From contig NZ_CP079865.1 of the NCBI RefSeq assembly GCF_025263565.1, forward strand, positions 3,658,001 to 3,722,000: a stretch of 64,000 nucleotides of DNA. Reading direction: 5' to 3'. How positions within the stretch are numbered: position 1 is the first letter of the stretch; each line of letters opens with the position of its first letter. Positions 45,254-57,768 of this stretch are shown here, piece by piece. The DNA is from Mycobacterium sp. SMC-8 (GTDB lineage Bacteria; Actinomycetota; Actinomycetes; Mycobacteriales; Mycobacteriaceae). Below the pieces are notes generated by a model. That model was not told where the DNA came from, did not search any database, and saw only the letters and a list, made by a program, of their open reading frames with translations. The position numbers and the translations under genes are program-made.

Positions 45254-47050
45254 ATGGTGCTGTTGTCGGGGAAGTGCTCGAGTCGACACGGTGCCGGGGA
45301 CTGTCTCGACGGTGAGATCCCGCGCCTGCTCGCGCTGGACTCCTTCGAGATCCTCGACACCGCCGCTGAAGAGTCGTTCGACGGTCTGACGATGCTTGCT
45401 GCGCACGTGTGCGAGATGCCGATGGCGCTCATCGGCTTCATCGACGCCGCCCGCCAGTGGGTGAAATCCCGCCATGGCGTGGACATCACGGAGACCGCCC
45501 GGGAGCACTCGCTCTGCGCGCACACCATCGCGGATGCGGCCCTGCTCGAAATTCCGGACACCCACCGGGATCCGAGGTTCGTCGACCACCCGATGGTCAC
45601 GGGGGCGCCGCACGTGCGGTTCTACGCCGGGGTGCCGCTGGTCACCGAGGACGGACACGCGGTGGGCACCCTCTGTGTCATGGACCGGACACCCCGCACG
45701 TTGTCCGACGTTCAGCGCACACACCTGCAAACCTTGGCCGGGCAGGTGATGAACCTGCTGGAGCTGCGCAGCCGGGCCCGCCTGTACGCCTCCGAGATCA
45801 AGCGGCGCCTGGCCGCGGACTCCGCGCTGCACGCCCAGCAGCGGATGATCGAAGCGGTGCTGGAACACACCGACGTGCTGGTCTTCGCCAAGGACGTCGA
45901 CGGCCGATTCGTGATGGCCAATCGCGCACTGGAACACGTCACCGGCGCCGGCCGGACGTTGATCGGCGGGACCGATCACGACTTCTTCGACCCGCAGATC
46001 GCCGACGACTACCGCCGCAACGATCTGCAGATCATGGAAAGCCGGGAGTGGCGCGTGTTCACCGAGGAGGTCGTGCACCAGGACGGTTCGGCGCACATCT
46101 ACCGCTCGTCGAAGTTCCCGTTGTTCGACGACCGTGGCGAGGTGATCGGCACCGGCGGGGTCTCGACCGACGTGACAGAGTTGGCCACCGCGCGCGCCGC
46201 GCACGCCGAGGCCGAACAGCGGTGGCGGGCACTGGTCGAGCAGTCACCTGCCGCGGTCGTGGTCGCCAACGTCGACGGCAGCCTGTCCTACGTCAACGGC
46301 GAAGCGGTCACGCTGCTGGGCGGGCAGTCCGCCGAGCAGATCACCTCGGTTCCCGGCCTGGAGTTCGTGCCGGAACGCTTTCGCTCGACCGCGCGCAGGC
46401 TGTTGGACGAGGTCACCGCCGGCGGACGCCTGGAGCGCTCCCAACGCGGCACGCTGCTGCGGATGGACGGCACCGAGATCGCGGTGGAGTTCAACGTGAC
46501 GACGATCGATCACGCCGGGGAAGTGAGCGTCCAGCTGGAGGTGCGTGACGTGTCCGCGATCGCCGCGGTGCACGCCGCGCTAAAACACTCCGCGTCCACC
46601 GACCCGTTGACCGGTGTGCTGAACCGGCGCGCGTGGGACACCCGGGTGGCTGCACTGCTGGCCGATGCCGACGGTGCACCGATGACGGTGGCCGTCATCG
46701 ATCTCGACAACTTCAAGGCGTTCAACGACACCCGTGGACACACCGTCGGGGACGCGCTGCTGCAGCACTTCGCGACAGCGGCGAGCGCATCGATCCGCAG
46801 CGGCGACATCTTCGCGCGCTGGGGCGGCGAGGAGTTCATCGTCGCACTGCCCGACACCACACCCGAGCAGGCCGAAAAGATCCTGCACCGGTTGCGCCAG
46901 TGTGTGTCGTTCGGTCAGACGTGCTCGATCGGCTACACCGCCCACACCCCGGCCGACACCCTGGTCGCCACCGTGTCCCGCGCCGACAGCGCCCTCTATG
47001 AGGCGAAAAGCCGTGGCAGGAACCAAATCTGGCGGCTAGACCGCGCCTAG
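45254..47050 (+). CDS. GAF-PAS-PAS-GGDEF diguanylate cyclase
   Basis: 598-residue soluble signalling protein that makes cyclic di-GMP. A GAF domain (about 22-165, LDSFEILDTAAEESFDGLT onward), two PAS domains (about 190-310 and 322-440), and a GGDEF domain (455-598). The active site is GGEEF at 524-528, functional in known cyclases, and an inhibitory site RxxD is present at 515-518, exactly five residues ahead. There is no EAL domain. No membrane segment is visible, so GAF/PAS sense a cytoplasmic ligand. I do not recall it at this point in M. tuberculosis; probably a lineage-specific insertion. Confidence 0.9.
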   Translation: MVLLSGKCSSRHGAGDCLDGEIPRLLALDSFEILDTAAEESFDGLTMLAAHVCEMPMALIGFIDAARQWVKSRHGVDITETAREHSLCAHTIADAALLEIPDTHRDPRFVDHPMVTGAPHVRFYAGVPLVTEDGHAVGTLCVMDRTPRTLSDVQRTHLQTLAGQVMNLLELRSRARLYASEIKRRLAADSALHAQQRMIEAVLEHTDVLVFAKDVDGRFVMANRALEHVTGAGRTLIGGTDHDFFDPQIADDYRRNDLQIMESREWRVFTEEVVHQDGSAHIYRSSKFPLFDDRGEVIGTGGVSTDVTELATARAAHAEAEQRWRALVEQSPAAVVVANVDGSLSYVNGEAVTLLGGQSAEQITSVPGLEFVPERFRSTARRLLDEVTAGGRLERSQRGTLLRMDGTEIAVEFNVTTIDHAGEVSVQLEVRDVSAIAAVHAALKHSASTDPLTGVLNRRAWDTRVAALLADADGAPMTVAVIDLDNFKAFNDTRGHTVGDALLQHFATAASASIRSGDIFARWGGEEFIVALPDTTPEQAEKILHRLRQCVSFGQTCSIGYTAHTPADTLVATVSRADSALYEAKSRGRNQIWRLDRA

Positions 47051-48672
47051 GCGCGCAGGTCTTTGCGCAGGATCTTGCCGGAGGCCGATTTCGGGATCGC
47101 GTCGATGAACTCGACCTGACGGACTTTCTTATAGGGCGCGACCTGGCCGGCGACGAACTCCATGACCTCGTCTGCGGTGAGGGTCGCGTCGGGCTGCTTG
47201 ACCACGAACGCCTTCGGCACCTCCTCGCCTTCGTCGTCGTGCACGCCGATCACCGCGGCGTCGGCGATGCCGGGATGGGTCAGCAGCACCGCTTCGAGCT
47301 CGGCGGGCGGCACCTGGTAGCCCTTGTACTTGATCAGCTCCTTGAGCCGGTCGACGATGTACACCAGTCCCTTGGCGTCGATCTGGGCCAGATCACCGGT
47401 GTGCAGCCAGCCGTCGTCGTCGATGGTGGTGCGGGTGGCCTCGTCGTTGTTGAGGTACCCGGCCATCACGTTGGGGCCTTTGAACCACAGCTCGCCGGTC
47501 TGGCTCAGACCCTCGTCGGGGATCGGGATCTCCTTGCCGGTCTCCGGGTCGACGAGTTTGGAGGCCGCGTTGGGCACCGTCCAGCCCACCGAACTCAGCG
47601 GCGCCTCGTCGTGCATGTCGACCAGGCCGCCGTCGAACGGGGTGATGTGGCTGACGGGGCTGAGCTCACTCATGCCGTAACCCTGAACCACCTTGCAGTC
47701 CAGGCGCTTCGCGACGGCGTGGCCGAGATCGGCGTCGAGCGGGGCGGCCCCCGACATCACGACGTTGAGCGAGGACAAATCGTGCTCGTCGACCAGCGGG
47801 TGCTTGGCCAGCGCCACCGCCACCGGCGGTGCGATGAACGCGATGGTGCAGCGGTGTTCGGCGATGTTGCGCAGGAATTCGCCGAGGTCGAAACTCGGCA
47901 TGATGACCAGCCTGGCGCGCGCGTGCAGCGCGGCGTTGAGCAGCACAGTCATCCCGTAGATGTGGAAGAACGGCAGCACGGCCAGCACGACGTCGTCGGG
48001 CTCCATGCCGTGCAGCGGGCGGATCTGGGCGACGTTGGCGACCAGGTTGCGGTGCGTCAGCATCACACCCTTGGGGTTGCCCGTCGTCCCGGAACTGTAG
48101 GGCAGCACCGCAAGATGTGATGACGGCGCGAAATTCACCTGCGGCGCAGGCATTCCCGACGCCAGCAGGTCGGCCGCGTTGGGATGACCCGCCCCCTCGC
48201 CGGAGCCGTCACGGCCGGCGCCGTCGAGCACCACCAGATCCTCGTCGGACAGCCCGGCCGCCGCCGCGCCCTCCTTGGCCTGCGGGAGCAGAGCCGTCAC
48301 CGTAAGAAGCATGCCGGCCCCGGAGTCGGTGAGCTGCTTGGCGATGTCCTTGGCGGTGAACAGCGCGTTGATCGTCGTCGCCGTGGCACCGGCACGCAGG
48401 ATGCCGTGGAAGGCGACGGCGAACGCCGAGCTGTTGGGGGCGAGCAGCCCGACCACATCGCCGACGCCGATGCCGCGCTGGGCCAGCGCTCCGGCGAACG
48501 AGTCGATCCGGGCTATCATCTCGCGGTAGGTGGTGTGTCTGCCCGACCTCGCGTCGATCAGCGCCACCCGGTCGAGGTGAGGGTCGTCGGGTCCGGAGAT
48601 GTCGGCGAAAAGGTAGTCGTAGACGCTGGCGGTCGGGATGTCGACTTCGGGGAAAGGGCTGGGAAAGGTCAT
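47047..48672 (-). CDS. Acyl-CoA ligase (FadD / 4-coumarate-CoA ligase-like)
   Basis: 541-residue adenylating enzyme joining a carboxylic acid to CoA. P-loop YSSGTTGNPKGVMLTH, motif YGMSELSP, A8 loop DRLKELIKYKGYQVPPAELE and the catalytic Lys in PKSASGKILRKDL. Overall closest to 4-coumarate-CoA ligases of plants and actinobacteria; substrate unknown. ATG 48672 overlaps the stop of the upstream MmcQ/YjbR gene (ATGA). Its 3' end overlaps the diguanylate cyclase by four bases. Confidence 0.9.
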   Translation of the reverse strand: MTFPSPFPEVDIPTASVYDYLFADISGPDDPHLDRVALIDARSGRHTTYREMIARIDSFAGALAQRGIGVGDVVGLLAPNSSAFAVAFHGILRAGATATTINALFTAKDIAKQLTDSGAGMLLTVTALLPQAKEGAAAAGLSDEDLVVLDGAGRDGSGEGAGHPNAADLLASGMPAPQVNFAPSSHLAVLPYSSGTTGNPKGVMLTHRNLVANVAQIRPLHGMEPDDVVLAVLPFFHIYGMTVLLNAALHARARLVIMPSFDLGEFLRNIAEHRCTIAFIAPPVAVALAKHPLVDEHDLSSLNVVMSGAAPLDADLGHAVAKRLDCKVVQGYGMSELSPVSHITPFDGGLVDMHDEAPLSSVGWTVPNAASKLVDPETGKEIPIPDEGLSQTGELWFKGPNVMAGYLNNDEATRTTIDDDGWLHTGDLAQIDAKGLVYIVDRLKELIKYKGYQVPPAELEAVLLTHPGIADAAVIGVHDDEGEEVPKAFVVKQPDATLTADEVMEFVAGQVAPYKKVRQVEFIDAIPKSASGKILRKDLRA

Positions 48673-49112
48673 GGTGACTCCGATCGAACCATGCCGTGGG
48701 CCCCGTCGGCCCGCCGTTGGTCGAGCTGCCTGACGAGTTTTTTCGAGGCCGCCATCCGGAAGGATGCGTCGACGAGTTCGGCGACCTCCGTCCAGTCCAC
48801 CTTCGCCGCGGTCAGGTCCAGCCCCAGCCAACCGAACGGACCGAGGTAGGCCGGGAGGAAGAACCGGCGGTCCTGCTCGAGCGCCTTGCGGTCACTGTCG
48901 TCGACTTTCACCAGCACCGAATGCGGATGCTCGGTGAACTCACCCTTCGCGGCGCCTTTGACACTGCCTCCGTAGACGGTGAACATCTTCGGCGCGCAGA
49001 ACACCGGCCGGCCCCAGGAGACTTTCTCGAACGCCTCGGGGAACCCGAGCGCGATGTCGCGGACCTCGGCCAGACCCATGTCGTCCTCGCCGAACATCAA
49101 CGGATGAGGCAT
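48669..49112 (-). CDS. MmcQ/YjbR family protein
   Basis: 147-residue protein of the MmcQ/YjbR family, a CyaY-like fold described as DNA-binding-like. Signature: VRDIALGFPEAFEKVSWGRPVFCAPKMFTVYGG and later FLPAYLGPFGWLGLDL, WTEVAELVDASFRMAA. Function unknown. It may start at the ATG 49112 or a later ATG (residue 12). Coupled by ATGA to the CoA ligase gene after it and divergent from ligA. Confidence 0.8.
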   Translation of the reverse strand: MPHPLMFGEDDMGLAEVRDIALGFPEAFEKVSWGRPVFCAPKMFTVYGGSVKGAAKGEFTEHPHSVLVKVDDSDRKALEQDRRFFLPAYLGPFGWLGLDLTAAKVDWTEVAELVDASFRMAASKKLVRQLDQRRADGAHGMVRSESP

Positions 49113-49152
49113 GTGTGCAGCCTACGCAGGGGTCTGTGTCGGGAGCCTTCGA

Positions 49153-51306
<2,154 letters not shown>

Positions 51307-51314
51307 GTCGCCGG

Positions 51315-51974
51315 TCAGCCGATGATGGTGGTGACGATCCCGGCCAGGTAGCCCAGGCGGGCGACCTCGCTGGGCCGGAACGCCGGGCCCCCGGGGCGGC
51401 CGAGCATGATCGCGGTCCGCGGGTCGGCCAGCGGTGCAGCGGCCAGCGCGGTGTCCATGTCCCGCCACACCTGGGGCACCCAATCTGCGGTGCCGTCCAG
51501 GGCCACCGCACGTTCGAGCGGCAGCCAGGGTGTCTCGGCGGCCTGAGTCTCGGGTGCGCCCGGGCTGCCGACCACACGCTCGGAGCCGGTGTCGGTCAGT
51601 TGCACCACGGTGCACCAGCCGACGCGCAACACCCGTGGCGCCTCGTCGACGAGCACCTGCAGCCGGGTGCGTCTGCCGTGCGCGGCCGCGACGTGGTCGA
51701 TCAACTCGAGTTCACGATGTGCTTCCAGCAGGCCGGTGTGCGGGCGGATGCTGTCGACGTAGACGCCGTTGAGGTTCTCGGCTGCGGTGATCAGCATGTC
51801 GGGCATCGCCCCGGCGGGCAGTTCGACCACCAGGTCGTCGATCGCGTAACCGGCGCCGCGCTCCACCACGTCGAGGGACAGGATGTCGGCGCCCACCGAG
51901 CCGAGCGCGACGGCCAGGGAACCCAGGCTGCCCGGCCGGTCCGCCAGCTGAACCCGCAGCAGATAGGAAGGCAC
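51315..51974 (-). CDS. ACT-domain protein (Rv3013-like)
   Basis: 219-residue protein. The N-terminal ACT domain ([38 protein letters not shown]) suggests amino-acid binding; the rest ([47 protein letters not shown]) is conserved in mycobacteria without known function. I chose GTG 51974, which gives MPSYLL like the homologue; GTG 51983 is three codons earlier. Convergent with ligA, divergent from gatC. Confidence 0.8.
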   Translation of the reverse strand: MPSYLLRVQLADRPGSLGSLAVALGSVGADILSLDVVERGAGYAIDDLVVELPAGAMPDMLITAAENLNGVYVDSIRPHTGLLEAHRELELIDHVAAAHGRRTRLQVLVDEAPRVLRVGWCTVVQLTDTGSERVVGSPGAPETQAAETPWLPLERAVALDGTADWVPQVWRDMDTALAAAPLADPRTAIMLGRPGGPAFRPSEVARLGYLAGIVTTIIG

Positions 51975-52042
51975 GGCCAACACTGTGTCACGGTCCGGGC
52001 GGGGCGGGCGACTCGGGCGGCGGCGCCCGGGCCCGGTTGAAC

Positions 52043-52048
52043 TAGGCT
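52043..52048 (+). promoter_or_regulatory. TAGGCT -10 box, leaderless gatC start
   Basis: TANNNT eight bases before GTG 52057. The ATG at 52051 lies only two bases after the box, too close to the start point, which supports the GTG. Confidence 0.5.
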
Positions 52049-52056
52049 TGATGGTC

Positions 52057-52356
52057 GTGTCACAGATCTCCCGAGACGAGGTAGCCCACCTGGCGCGCCT
52101 CGCCCGACTCGCCCTGACCGACAGCGAACTGGACAGCTTCGCCGGTCAGCTGGACGCCATCCTCGCTCACGTCAGCCAGATCCAGGCCGTCGACGTCACC
52201 GGCGTCGAAGCCACCGACAACCCGCTGAAGGACGTGAACGTGTTCCGGCCCGACGACCCGCAGCCGAGCCTGTCCCAGGAAGAGGCGCTGGCAGCCGCGC
52301 CGAAAGCCGTTGACGGCCGCTTCGCGGTGCCGCGGATCCTGGGGGAGCCCGAATGA
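52057..52356 (+). CDS. gatC: Asp-tRNA(Asn)/Glu-tRNA(Gln) amidotransferase subunit C
   Basis: Small subunit that stabilises GatA-GatB. 99 residues: [20 protein letters not shown] at the start, [15 protein letters not shown] in the middle, [10 protein letters not shown] at the end, all typical. The start is GTG 52057 (see promoter). The ATG of gatA overlaps its stop (ATGA), so GatC and GatA are coupled. Confidence 0.93.
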   Translation: MSQISRDEVAHLARLARLALTDSELDSFAGQLDAILAHVSQIQAVDVTGVEATDNPLKDVNVFRPDDPQPSLSQEEALAAAPKAVDGRFAVPRILGEPE

Positions 52357-53834
52357 GTCTCATCAAGCTCGATGCGGCAACCCTCGGCGAGAAGATCGCC
52401 GCCAAAGAGGTGTCCTCGACCGAGGTGACGCAGGCCTTCCTGGACCAGATCGCCGACACCGATGAGCGCTACCACGCGTTCTTGCACGTCGCCGCGGAGC
52501 GGGCGCTGGACGCCGCGGCCACCGTCGACAAGTCTCTCGCCGCCGGTGAAAGGCCCGCCTCGCCGCTGGCCGGTGTCCCGCTGGCGCTCAAAGACGTCTT
52601 CACCACGACCGACATGCCCACCACCTGCGGATCGAAGATCCTGGAGGGCTGGACCTCGCCGTACGACGCCACCGTCACCGCGAAGCTGCGGGCCGCCGGC
52701 ATCCCGATCCTCGGCAAGACGAACATGGACGAGTTCGCGATGGGATCGTCGACCGAGAACTCGGCCTACGGGCCCACCCGCAATCCGTGGAACGTCGACC
52801 GGGTGCCCGGCGGGTCGGGCGGCGGCAGCGCCGCCGCGCTGGCCGCCTTCCAGGCCCCGCTGGCCATCGGCACCGACACCGGCGGATCGATCCGTCAGCC
52901 CGCCGCGCTGACCGCCACCGTCGGGGTCAAACCGACTTACGGCACCGTGTCCCGCTACGGGCTGGTGGCGTGCGCGTCTTCGCTCGATCAGGGCGGCCCG
53001 TGTGCGCGCACGGTCCTGGACACCGCGCTGCTGCACCAGGTGATCGCGGGTCACGATCCGCGCGACTCGACGTCAGTGAACGCCGAGGTGCCCGACGTCG
53101 TCGCCGCGGCGCGCGCCGGTGCGCACGGCGACCTCAAGGGGGTGCGCATCGGGGTGGTCAAGCAGTTGCGCAGTGGCGAGGGCTACCAGCCGGGCGTGCT
53201 CGAGTCGTTCAACGCCGCCGTCGAGCAGTTGACCGCGCTCGGCGCGCAGGTCAGCGAGGTCGATTGCCCGCACTTCGACCACTCGCTGTCGGCCTACTAC
53301 CTGATCCTGCCCTCGGAGGTGTCGTCGAACCTCGCGAAGTTCGACGGCATGCGGTACGGGTTGCGGGCCGGCGACGACGGCACCCGCAGCGCCGAAGAGG
53401 TCATGGCGATCACCCGTGCAGTCGGGTTCGGGCCAGAGGTCAAGCGCCGCATCATGATCGGCACGTACGCGTTGTCTGCCGGCTATTACGACGCCTATAA
53501 CAACCAGGCCCAGAAGGTACGCACGTTGATCGCCCGTGACCTCGACGAGGCATATCAGAAGGTCGACGTCTTGGTGACCCCCACTACTCCTTCTACGGCG
53601 TTCCCGCTCGGCGAGAAGGTCGACGATCCGCTGGCGATGTACCTGTTCGACCTGTGCACGCTGCCGCTGAACCTGGCCGGCCACTCCGGGATGTCGGTGC
53701 CGTCGGGCCTCGCGGCCGACGACAATCTTCCCGTGGGCCTGCAGATCATGGCCCCGGCACTGGCCGACGACCGGCTCTACCGGGTGGGTGCGGCCTACGA
53801 AACCGCGAGAGGACCGCTGCCGACCGCGCTCTGA
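52353..53834 (+). CDS. gatA: Asp-tRNA(Asn)/Glu-tRNA(Gln) amidotransferase subunit A
   Basis: Amidase subunit that frees ammonia from glutamine to convert Glu-tRNA(Gln) and Asp-tRNA(Asn). 493 residues. The Ser-cis-Ser-Lys triad is K80, S155 and S179, inside the Gly/Ser-rich amidase signature ([26 protein letters not shown]). Together with gatC and the later gatB it forms the transamidosome route mycobacteria need for Gln-tRNA and Asn-tRNA. Confidence 0.96.
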   Translation: MSLIKLDAATLGEKIAAKEVSSTEVTQAFLDQIADTDERYHAFLHVAAERALDAAATVDKSLAAGERPASPLAGVPLALKDVFTTTDMPTTCGSKILEGWTSPYDATVTAKLRAAGIPILGKTNMDEFAMGSSTENSAYGPTRNPWNVDRVPGGSGGGSAAALAAFQAPLAIGTDTGGSIRQPAALTATVGVKPTYGTVSRYGLVACASSLDQGGPCARTVLDTALLHQVIAGHDPRDSTSVNAEVPDVVAAARAGAHGDLKGVRIGVVKQLRSGEGYQPGVLESFNAAVEQLTALGAQVSEVDCPHFDHSLSAYYLILPSEVSSNLAKFDGMRYGLRAGDDGTRSAEEVMAITRAVGFGPEVKRRIMIGTYALSAGYYDAYNNQAQKVRTLIARDLDEAYQKVDVLVTPTTPSTAFPLGEKVDDPLAMYLFDLCTLPLNLAGHSGMSVPSGLAADDNLPVGLQIMAPALADDRLYRVGAAYETARGPLPTAL

Positions 53835-53851
53835 GCGGGTTAGATGGAGCC

Positions 53852-54883
53852 ATGCGTATCGGAGTGCTGACCGGCGGAGGTGACTGTCCCGGGCTGAACG
53901 CCGTGATCAGGGCGGTCGTGCGCACGTGCGACGTGCGGTACGGATCGTCAGTGGTCGGCTTCCAGGACGGCTGGCGCGGTCTGCTGGAGGACCGGCGCAT
54001 CCAGCTGCGCAACGACGATCGCAACGACCGGCTGCTCGCCAAGGGCGGCACCATTCTCGGCACCGCGCGGGTGAATCCCGACAAGCTGCGCGCCGGTCTG
54101 GACCAGATCAAGCAGACGCTGGAGGACAACGGCATCGACGTGCTGATCCCGATCGGGGGAGAGGGCACGCTGACCGCGGCGCACTGGCTGTCCGAGGAGA
54201 ACGTTCCCGTCGTCGGGGTGCCCAAGACCATCGACAACGACATCGACTGCACCGACGTCACGTTCGGCCACGACACCGCGCTGACTGTCGCCACCGAGGC
54301 CATCGACCGGCTGCACAGCACCGCCGAATCCCACCAGCGGGTGATGCTGGTCGAGGTGATGGGGCGGCATGCCGGCTGGATCGCGCTCAACGCCGGCCTG
54401 GCCTCAGGGGCGCACATGACGCTGATCCCCGAGCAGCCGTTCGACGTCGAAGAGGTGTGCCGGCTGGTCAAGCAGCGCTTCGTGCGAGGTGATTCGCATT
54501 TCATCTGCGTGGTCGCCGAGGGCGCCAAGCCGGCCGAGGGGTCGATGCAGCTGCGCCAGGGCGGCATCGACGAGTTCGGCCACGAGAAGTTCACCGGCGT
54601 CGCGCAGCAACTGGCGATCGAGGTGGAGAAACGGATCAGCAAAGAGGTCCGCGTGACGGTGCTCGGGCACGTGCAGCGCGGCGGTACGCCGACCGCCTAC
54701 GACCGCGTGCTGGCCACCCGGTTCGGGGTCAACGCCGCCGACGCCGCGCACGCCGGCGAGTACGGCATGATGGTGTCCCTGCGCGGCCAGGAGATCGGGC
54801 GGGTGCCGCTGGCCGACGCGGTGCGCCAGCTCAAGTTGGTCCCGCAGAGCCGCTACGACGACGCCGCCGAGTTCTTCGGTTGA
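53852..54883 (+). CDS. pfkA: ATP-dependent 6-phosphofructokinase
   Basis: Commits fructose-6-phosphate to glycolysis. 343 residues from ATG 53852. GGGDCPGLN binds the nucleotide, [12 protein letters not shown] carries the catalytic Asp, and MGRHAGWIA and GHVQRGG bind sugar phosphate. G105 (in GGEGT) is the ATP-type residue, but K125 in VPKTIDND is typical of PPi enzymes. This mixed state is known for actinobacterial ATP-PFKs. Lies between gatA and gatB as in M. tuberculosis (Rv3010c). Confidence 0.95.
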   Translation: MRIGVLTGGGDCPGLNAVIRAVVRTCDVRYGSSVVGFQDGWRGLLEDRRIQLRNDDRNDRLLAKGGTILGTARVNPDKLRAGLDQIKQTLEDNGIDVLIPIGGEGTLTAAHWLSEENVPVVGVPKTIDNDIDCTDVTFGHDTALTVATEAIDRLHSTAESHQRVMLVEVMGRHAGWIALNAGLASGAHMTLIPEQPFDVEEVCRLVKQRFVRGDSHFICVVAEGAKPAEGSMQLRQGGIDEFGHEKFTGVAQQLAIEVEKRISKEVRVTVLGHVQRGGTPTAYDRVLATRFGVNAADAAHAGEYGMMVSLRGQEIGRVPLADAVRQLKLVPQSRYDDAAEFFG

Positions 54884-54890
54884 CGGCCAC

Positions 54891-54896
54891 TAGGAT
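54891..54896 (+). promoter_or_regulatory. TAGGAT -10 box, leaderless gatB start
   Basis: TANNNT seven bases before ATG 54904, after the pfkA stop: gatB has its own promoter. Confidence 0.5.
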
Positions 54897-54903
54897 CGGG
54901 GGC

Positions 54904-56415
54904 ATGACTTCCGTGACCTCGGCCAACGCACCGCTGCTCGATTACGACGAGGTCATCGCCAAGTACGAACCCGTGCTCGGCCTGGAGGTCCACGTCGAGC
55001 TCTCGACCGCGACCAAGATGTTCTGCGGGTGCGCCAACCGGTTCGGCGCCGAACCCAACACCCTGGTGTGCCCGGTCTGCCTGGGCCTGCCCGGTTCCCT
55101 GCCCGTGCTCAACGAGGCCGCGGTGGAGTCCGCGATCCGGATCGGTCTGGCACTCAACTGCGAGATCGCGTCGTGGTGCCGGTTCGCGCGGAAGAACTAC
55201 TTCTATCCGGACCAGCCGAAGAACTACCAGATCTCGCAGTACGACGAGCCGATCGCGTTCAACGGGTATCTCGACGTCCCGCTCGACGACGGCAGCACCT
55301 GGCGCGTCGAGATCGAGCGCGCCCACATGGAGGAAGACACCGGCAAGCTGACCCACCTCGGCAGCGACACCGGACGTATCGCGGGGGCGACGACCTCGCT
55401 GGCCGACTACAACCGCTCCGGCGTGCCGCTGATCGAGATCGTCACCAAACCCGTCGAAGGCGCCGGCGAGCGTGCCCCCGAGATCGCCCGGGCGTATGTC
55501 ACCGCGTTGCGGGACCTGTTGCGCGCGTTGGACGTCTCCGATGTCCGGATGGATCAGGGCTCGATGCGCTGCGACTCCAATGTGTCCCTCAAACCGATCG
55601 GGCAGGCCGAGTTCGGCACCCGCACCGAGACCAAGAATGTCAACTCCCTCAAGAGCGTCGAGATCGCGGTCCGCTACGAGATGCGCAGACAGGCCGCGGT
55701 TCTGGACAGCGACGGCACCGTCGTCCAGGAGACCCGGCACTTCCACGAGGATGGACACACCTCGCCCGGGCGCAGCAAGGAGACGGCGCAGGACTACCGC
55801 TACTTCCCCGAGCCGGACCTCGAGCCGGTGGCGCCCAGCGCCGATTGGGTGGAACGGTTGCGCGGCACGCTTCCCGAGCTGCCGTGGTTGGCGCGCAAGC
55901 GGATTCAGCAGGACTGGGGCATCTCCGACGAGGTGATGCGCGACCTCGTCAACATCGGCGCGCTCGACCTGATCGCCGCGACGGTCGAGCACGGTGTGTC
56001 CAGCGACGCCGCGCGCGCGTGGTGGGGCAACTTTCTGGTGCAGAAGGCCAACGAACTCGACGTCGAACTCGACGCGTTGCCGATCACCCCGGCGCAGGTG
56101 GCTGCGGTGGTCAAGCTCGTCGACGACGGCAAGCTGTCCAACAAGCTCGCCCGCCAGGTCGTCGAGGGTGTGCTGGCCGGGGAGGGCGAGCCGGAGCAGG
56201 TGATGGCCGACCGCGGACTGGTCGTGGTGCGCGACGACTCGTTGATCCAAGCCGCGGTCGACGAGGCGCTGGCCGCCAATCCCGACATCGCCGACAAGAT
56301 CCGCGGCGGCAAGGTGCAGGCCGCGGGCGCGATCGTCGGCGCGGTGATGAAGGCCACGAAGGGCCAGGCCGACGCCGCGCGGGTGCGTGAACTCGTCATG
56401 GCCGCCTGCAACTAG
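54904..56415 (+). CDS. gatB: Asp-tRNA(Asn)/Glu-tRNA(Gln) amidotransferase subunit B
   Basis: Kinase/transamidase subunit that phosphorylates and amidates the mischarged tRNA. 503 residues from ATG 54904. Signature [19 protein letters not shown] with zinc-binding cysteines ([12 protein letters not shown]), [18 protein letters not shown], and the C-terminal YqeY-like tail ([22 protein letters not shown]). The histidine kinase gene follows with no gap, so readthrough is likely. Confidence 0.96.
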   Translation: MTSVTSANAPLLDYDEVIAKYEPVLGLEVHVELSTATKMFCGCANRFGAEPNTLVCPVCLGLPGSLPVLNEAAVESAIRIGLALNCEIASWCRFARKNYFYPDQPKNYQISQYDEPIAFNGYLDVPLDDGSTWRVEIERAHMEEDTGKLTHLGSDTGRIAGATTSLADYNRSGVPLIEIVTKPVEGAGERAPEIARAYVTALRDLLRALDVSDVRMDQGSMRCDSNVSLKPIGQAEFGTRTETKNVNSLKSVEIAVRYEMRRQAAVLDSDGTVVQETRHFHEDGHTSPGRSKETAQDYRYFPEPDLEPVAPSADWVERLRGTLPELPWLARKRIQQDWGISDEVMRDLVNIGALDLIAATVEHGVSSDAARAWWGNFLVQKANELDVELDALPITPAQVAAVVKLVDDGKLSNKLARQVVEGVLAGEGEPEQVMADRGLVVVRDDSLIQAAVDEALAANPDIADKIRGGKVQAAGAIVGAVMKATKGQADAARVRELVMAACN

Positions 56416-57768
56416 ATGACCCGCATCCAGGACCTGGTCTTTCGCGTCCTGCAGCACCCGCTGCGGCTGCTGTCGCTGCGGTCGATCGTCATCCTCGCCC
56501 AGCTAGGGGTGATCATCCTGGTGCTGACGCTGGGTGTATGGGTCTGGGTCGGCGTCACCAACGACCAGTACGACCAGCTCGACCGGCGGTTGGACTCACT
56601 GTCCAGCCTCGGCGACGTCACCACGCTGCTGCGCAGCGCGCAGGACGGCGTCGGCCCGGAACCGACCGAGGGCGGACTGGTGCGCACCGCTCGCACCGGC
56701 GGCACCACCGTGTCCATCCCGGCCGACATCGTGCTCCCCGAACTGCCGAGCGGGTACGCCGACGCGACGATCGACGGAGTCGAGTACCGGGTGCGCACCA
56801 TCACCACGCCGAGTGCGTCGATCGCGCTCGGTGCGCCGCTGGCCGACACCCAGGCCCGCATCGATTCCCTGCACTGGCGGGTGTTCTGGATCTGTTTCGG
56901 GGTGATCCTCAGCACGCTGGTGATCGGCTGGGTCATCGGGCTGATCATGGTCAACCCGTTCCGGCTGCTGGCCCAGCAGGCCCGCGCCATCAACGCGCAG
57001 TCCGCGCCCGACGAGGTGCAGGTGCGCGGCGTGTGGGAGGCGGTCGAGATCTCCGAGGCGGTCGAGGGCATGCTGGCCCGGATAGGCGACGAGCAGCAGC
57101 GCACCCGGGCCGCGCTGGAGACGGCGCGCGACTTCGCGTCGGTGGCCTCCCACGAGCTGCGGACCCCACTGACGGCGATGCGGACCAACCTCGAGGTGCT
57201 CACCACGCTCGACCTCGGTGCCGAGCAGCGCGACGAGGTCATCGGCGATGTGATCCGCACCCAGTCGCGGATCGAGGCCACGCTGTCGGCGTTGGAGCGG
57301 CTGGCGCAGGGACAGCTGACCACGGTGGACGACTTCGTCCCGGTCGACGTCGCCGAGTTGCTCGACCGCGCCGCCCACGACGCGATGCGCAATTATCCCG
57401 GCCTGGACGTGTCGCTGGCGTCGTCGACGTCGGTGTTGATGCTCGGCATGCCCGCGGGGCTGCGGCTCGTCATCGACAACGCCATCGCCAACGCCGTCAA
57501 GCACGGTGGTGCCACCCAGATCCGGCTGAGTGTGGTCAGCTCGCAGTCCGGGGTGGAGATCGCCGTGGACGACAACGGCTCCGGGGTGCCCGAAGAGGAG
57601 CGCGCCGCGGTGTTCGAGCGCTTCCACCGGGGGACCACCGCGTCCCGCTCGGGTTCAGGACTCGGACTGGCGCTGGTCGCTCAGCAGGCTGAGATCCACG
57701 GTGGCACAGCCTCGTTGGAGGTCAGCCCGCAGGGCGGCACCAGGCTGATGCTGCGTCTGCCGGGCTAG
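56416..57768 (+). CDS. PrrB-like sensor histidine kinase (orphan)
   Basis: 450-residue membrane kinase. Two membrane segments (about 24-46 and 155-177) frame an extracytoplasmic sensor of about 105 residues; HAMP follows, then the H-box with H246 in ASHELRTPLTAMRTNLEV. ATPase motifs: NAIANAVKHGG (N), DDNGSGVP (G1), GSGLGLALVA (G2). The kinase half is nearly identical to what I know of M. tuberculosis PrrB, but no response regulator gene is adjacent, so it is an orphan paralogue or a split PrrB partner. Begins on the base after the gatB stop. Confidence 0.85.
   Translation: MTRIQDLVFRVLQHPLRLLSLRSIVILAQLGVIILVLTLGVWVWVGVTNDQYDQLDRRLDSLSSLGDVTTLLRSAQDGVGPEPTEGGLVRTARTGGTTVSIPADIVLPELPSGYADATIDGVEYRVRTITTPSASIALGAPLADTQARIDSLHWRVFWICFGVILSTLVIGWVIGLIMVNPFRLLAQQARAINAQSAPDEVQVRGVWEAVEISEAVEGMLARIGDEQQRTRAALETARDFASVASHELRTPLTAMRTNLEVLTTLDLGAEQRDEVIGDVIRTQSRIEATLSALERLAQGQLTTVDDFVPVDVAELLDRAAHDAMRNYPGLDVSLASSTSVLMLGMPAGLRLVIDNAIANAVKHGGATQIRLSVVSSQSGVEIAVDDNGSGVPEEERAAVFERFHRGTTASRSGSGLGLALVAQQAEIHGGTASLEVSPQGGTRLMLRLPG

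Noticed and set aside
47047..48831. N-terminal extension of the CoA ligase upstream of 48672
   Set aside because: The extra residues are Arg/Gly-rich and overlap the MmcQ/YjbR coding region; ATG 48672 with the ATGA overlap is the natural start.
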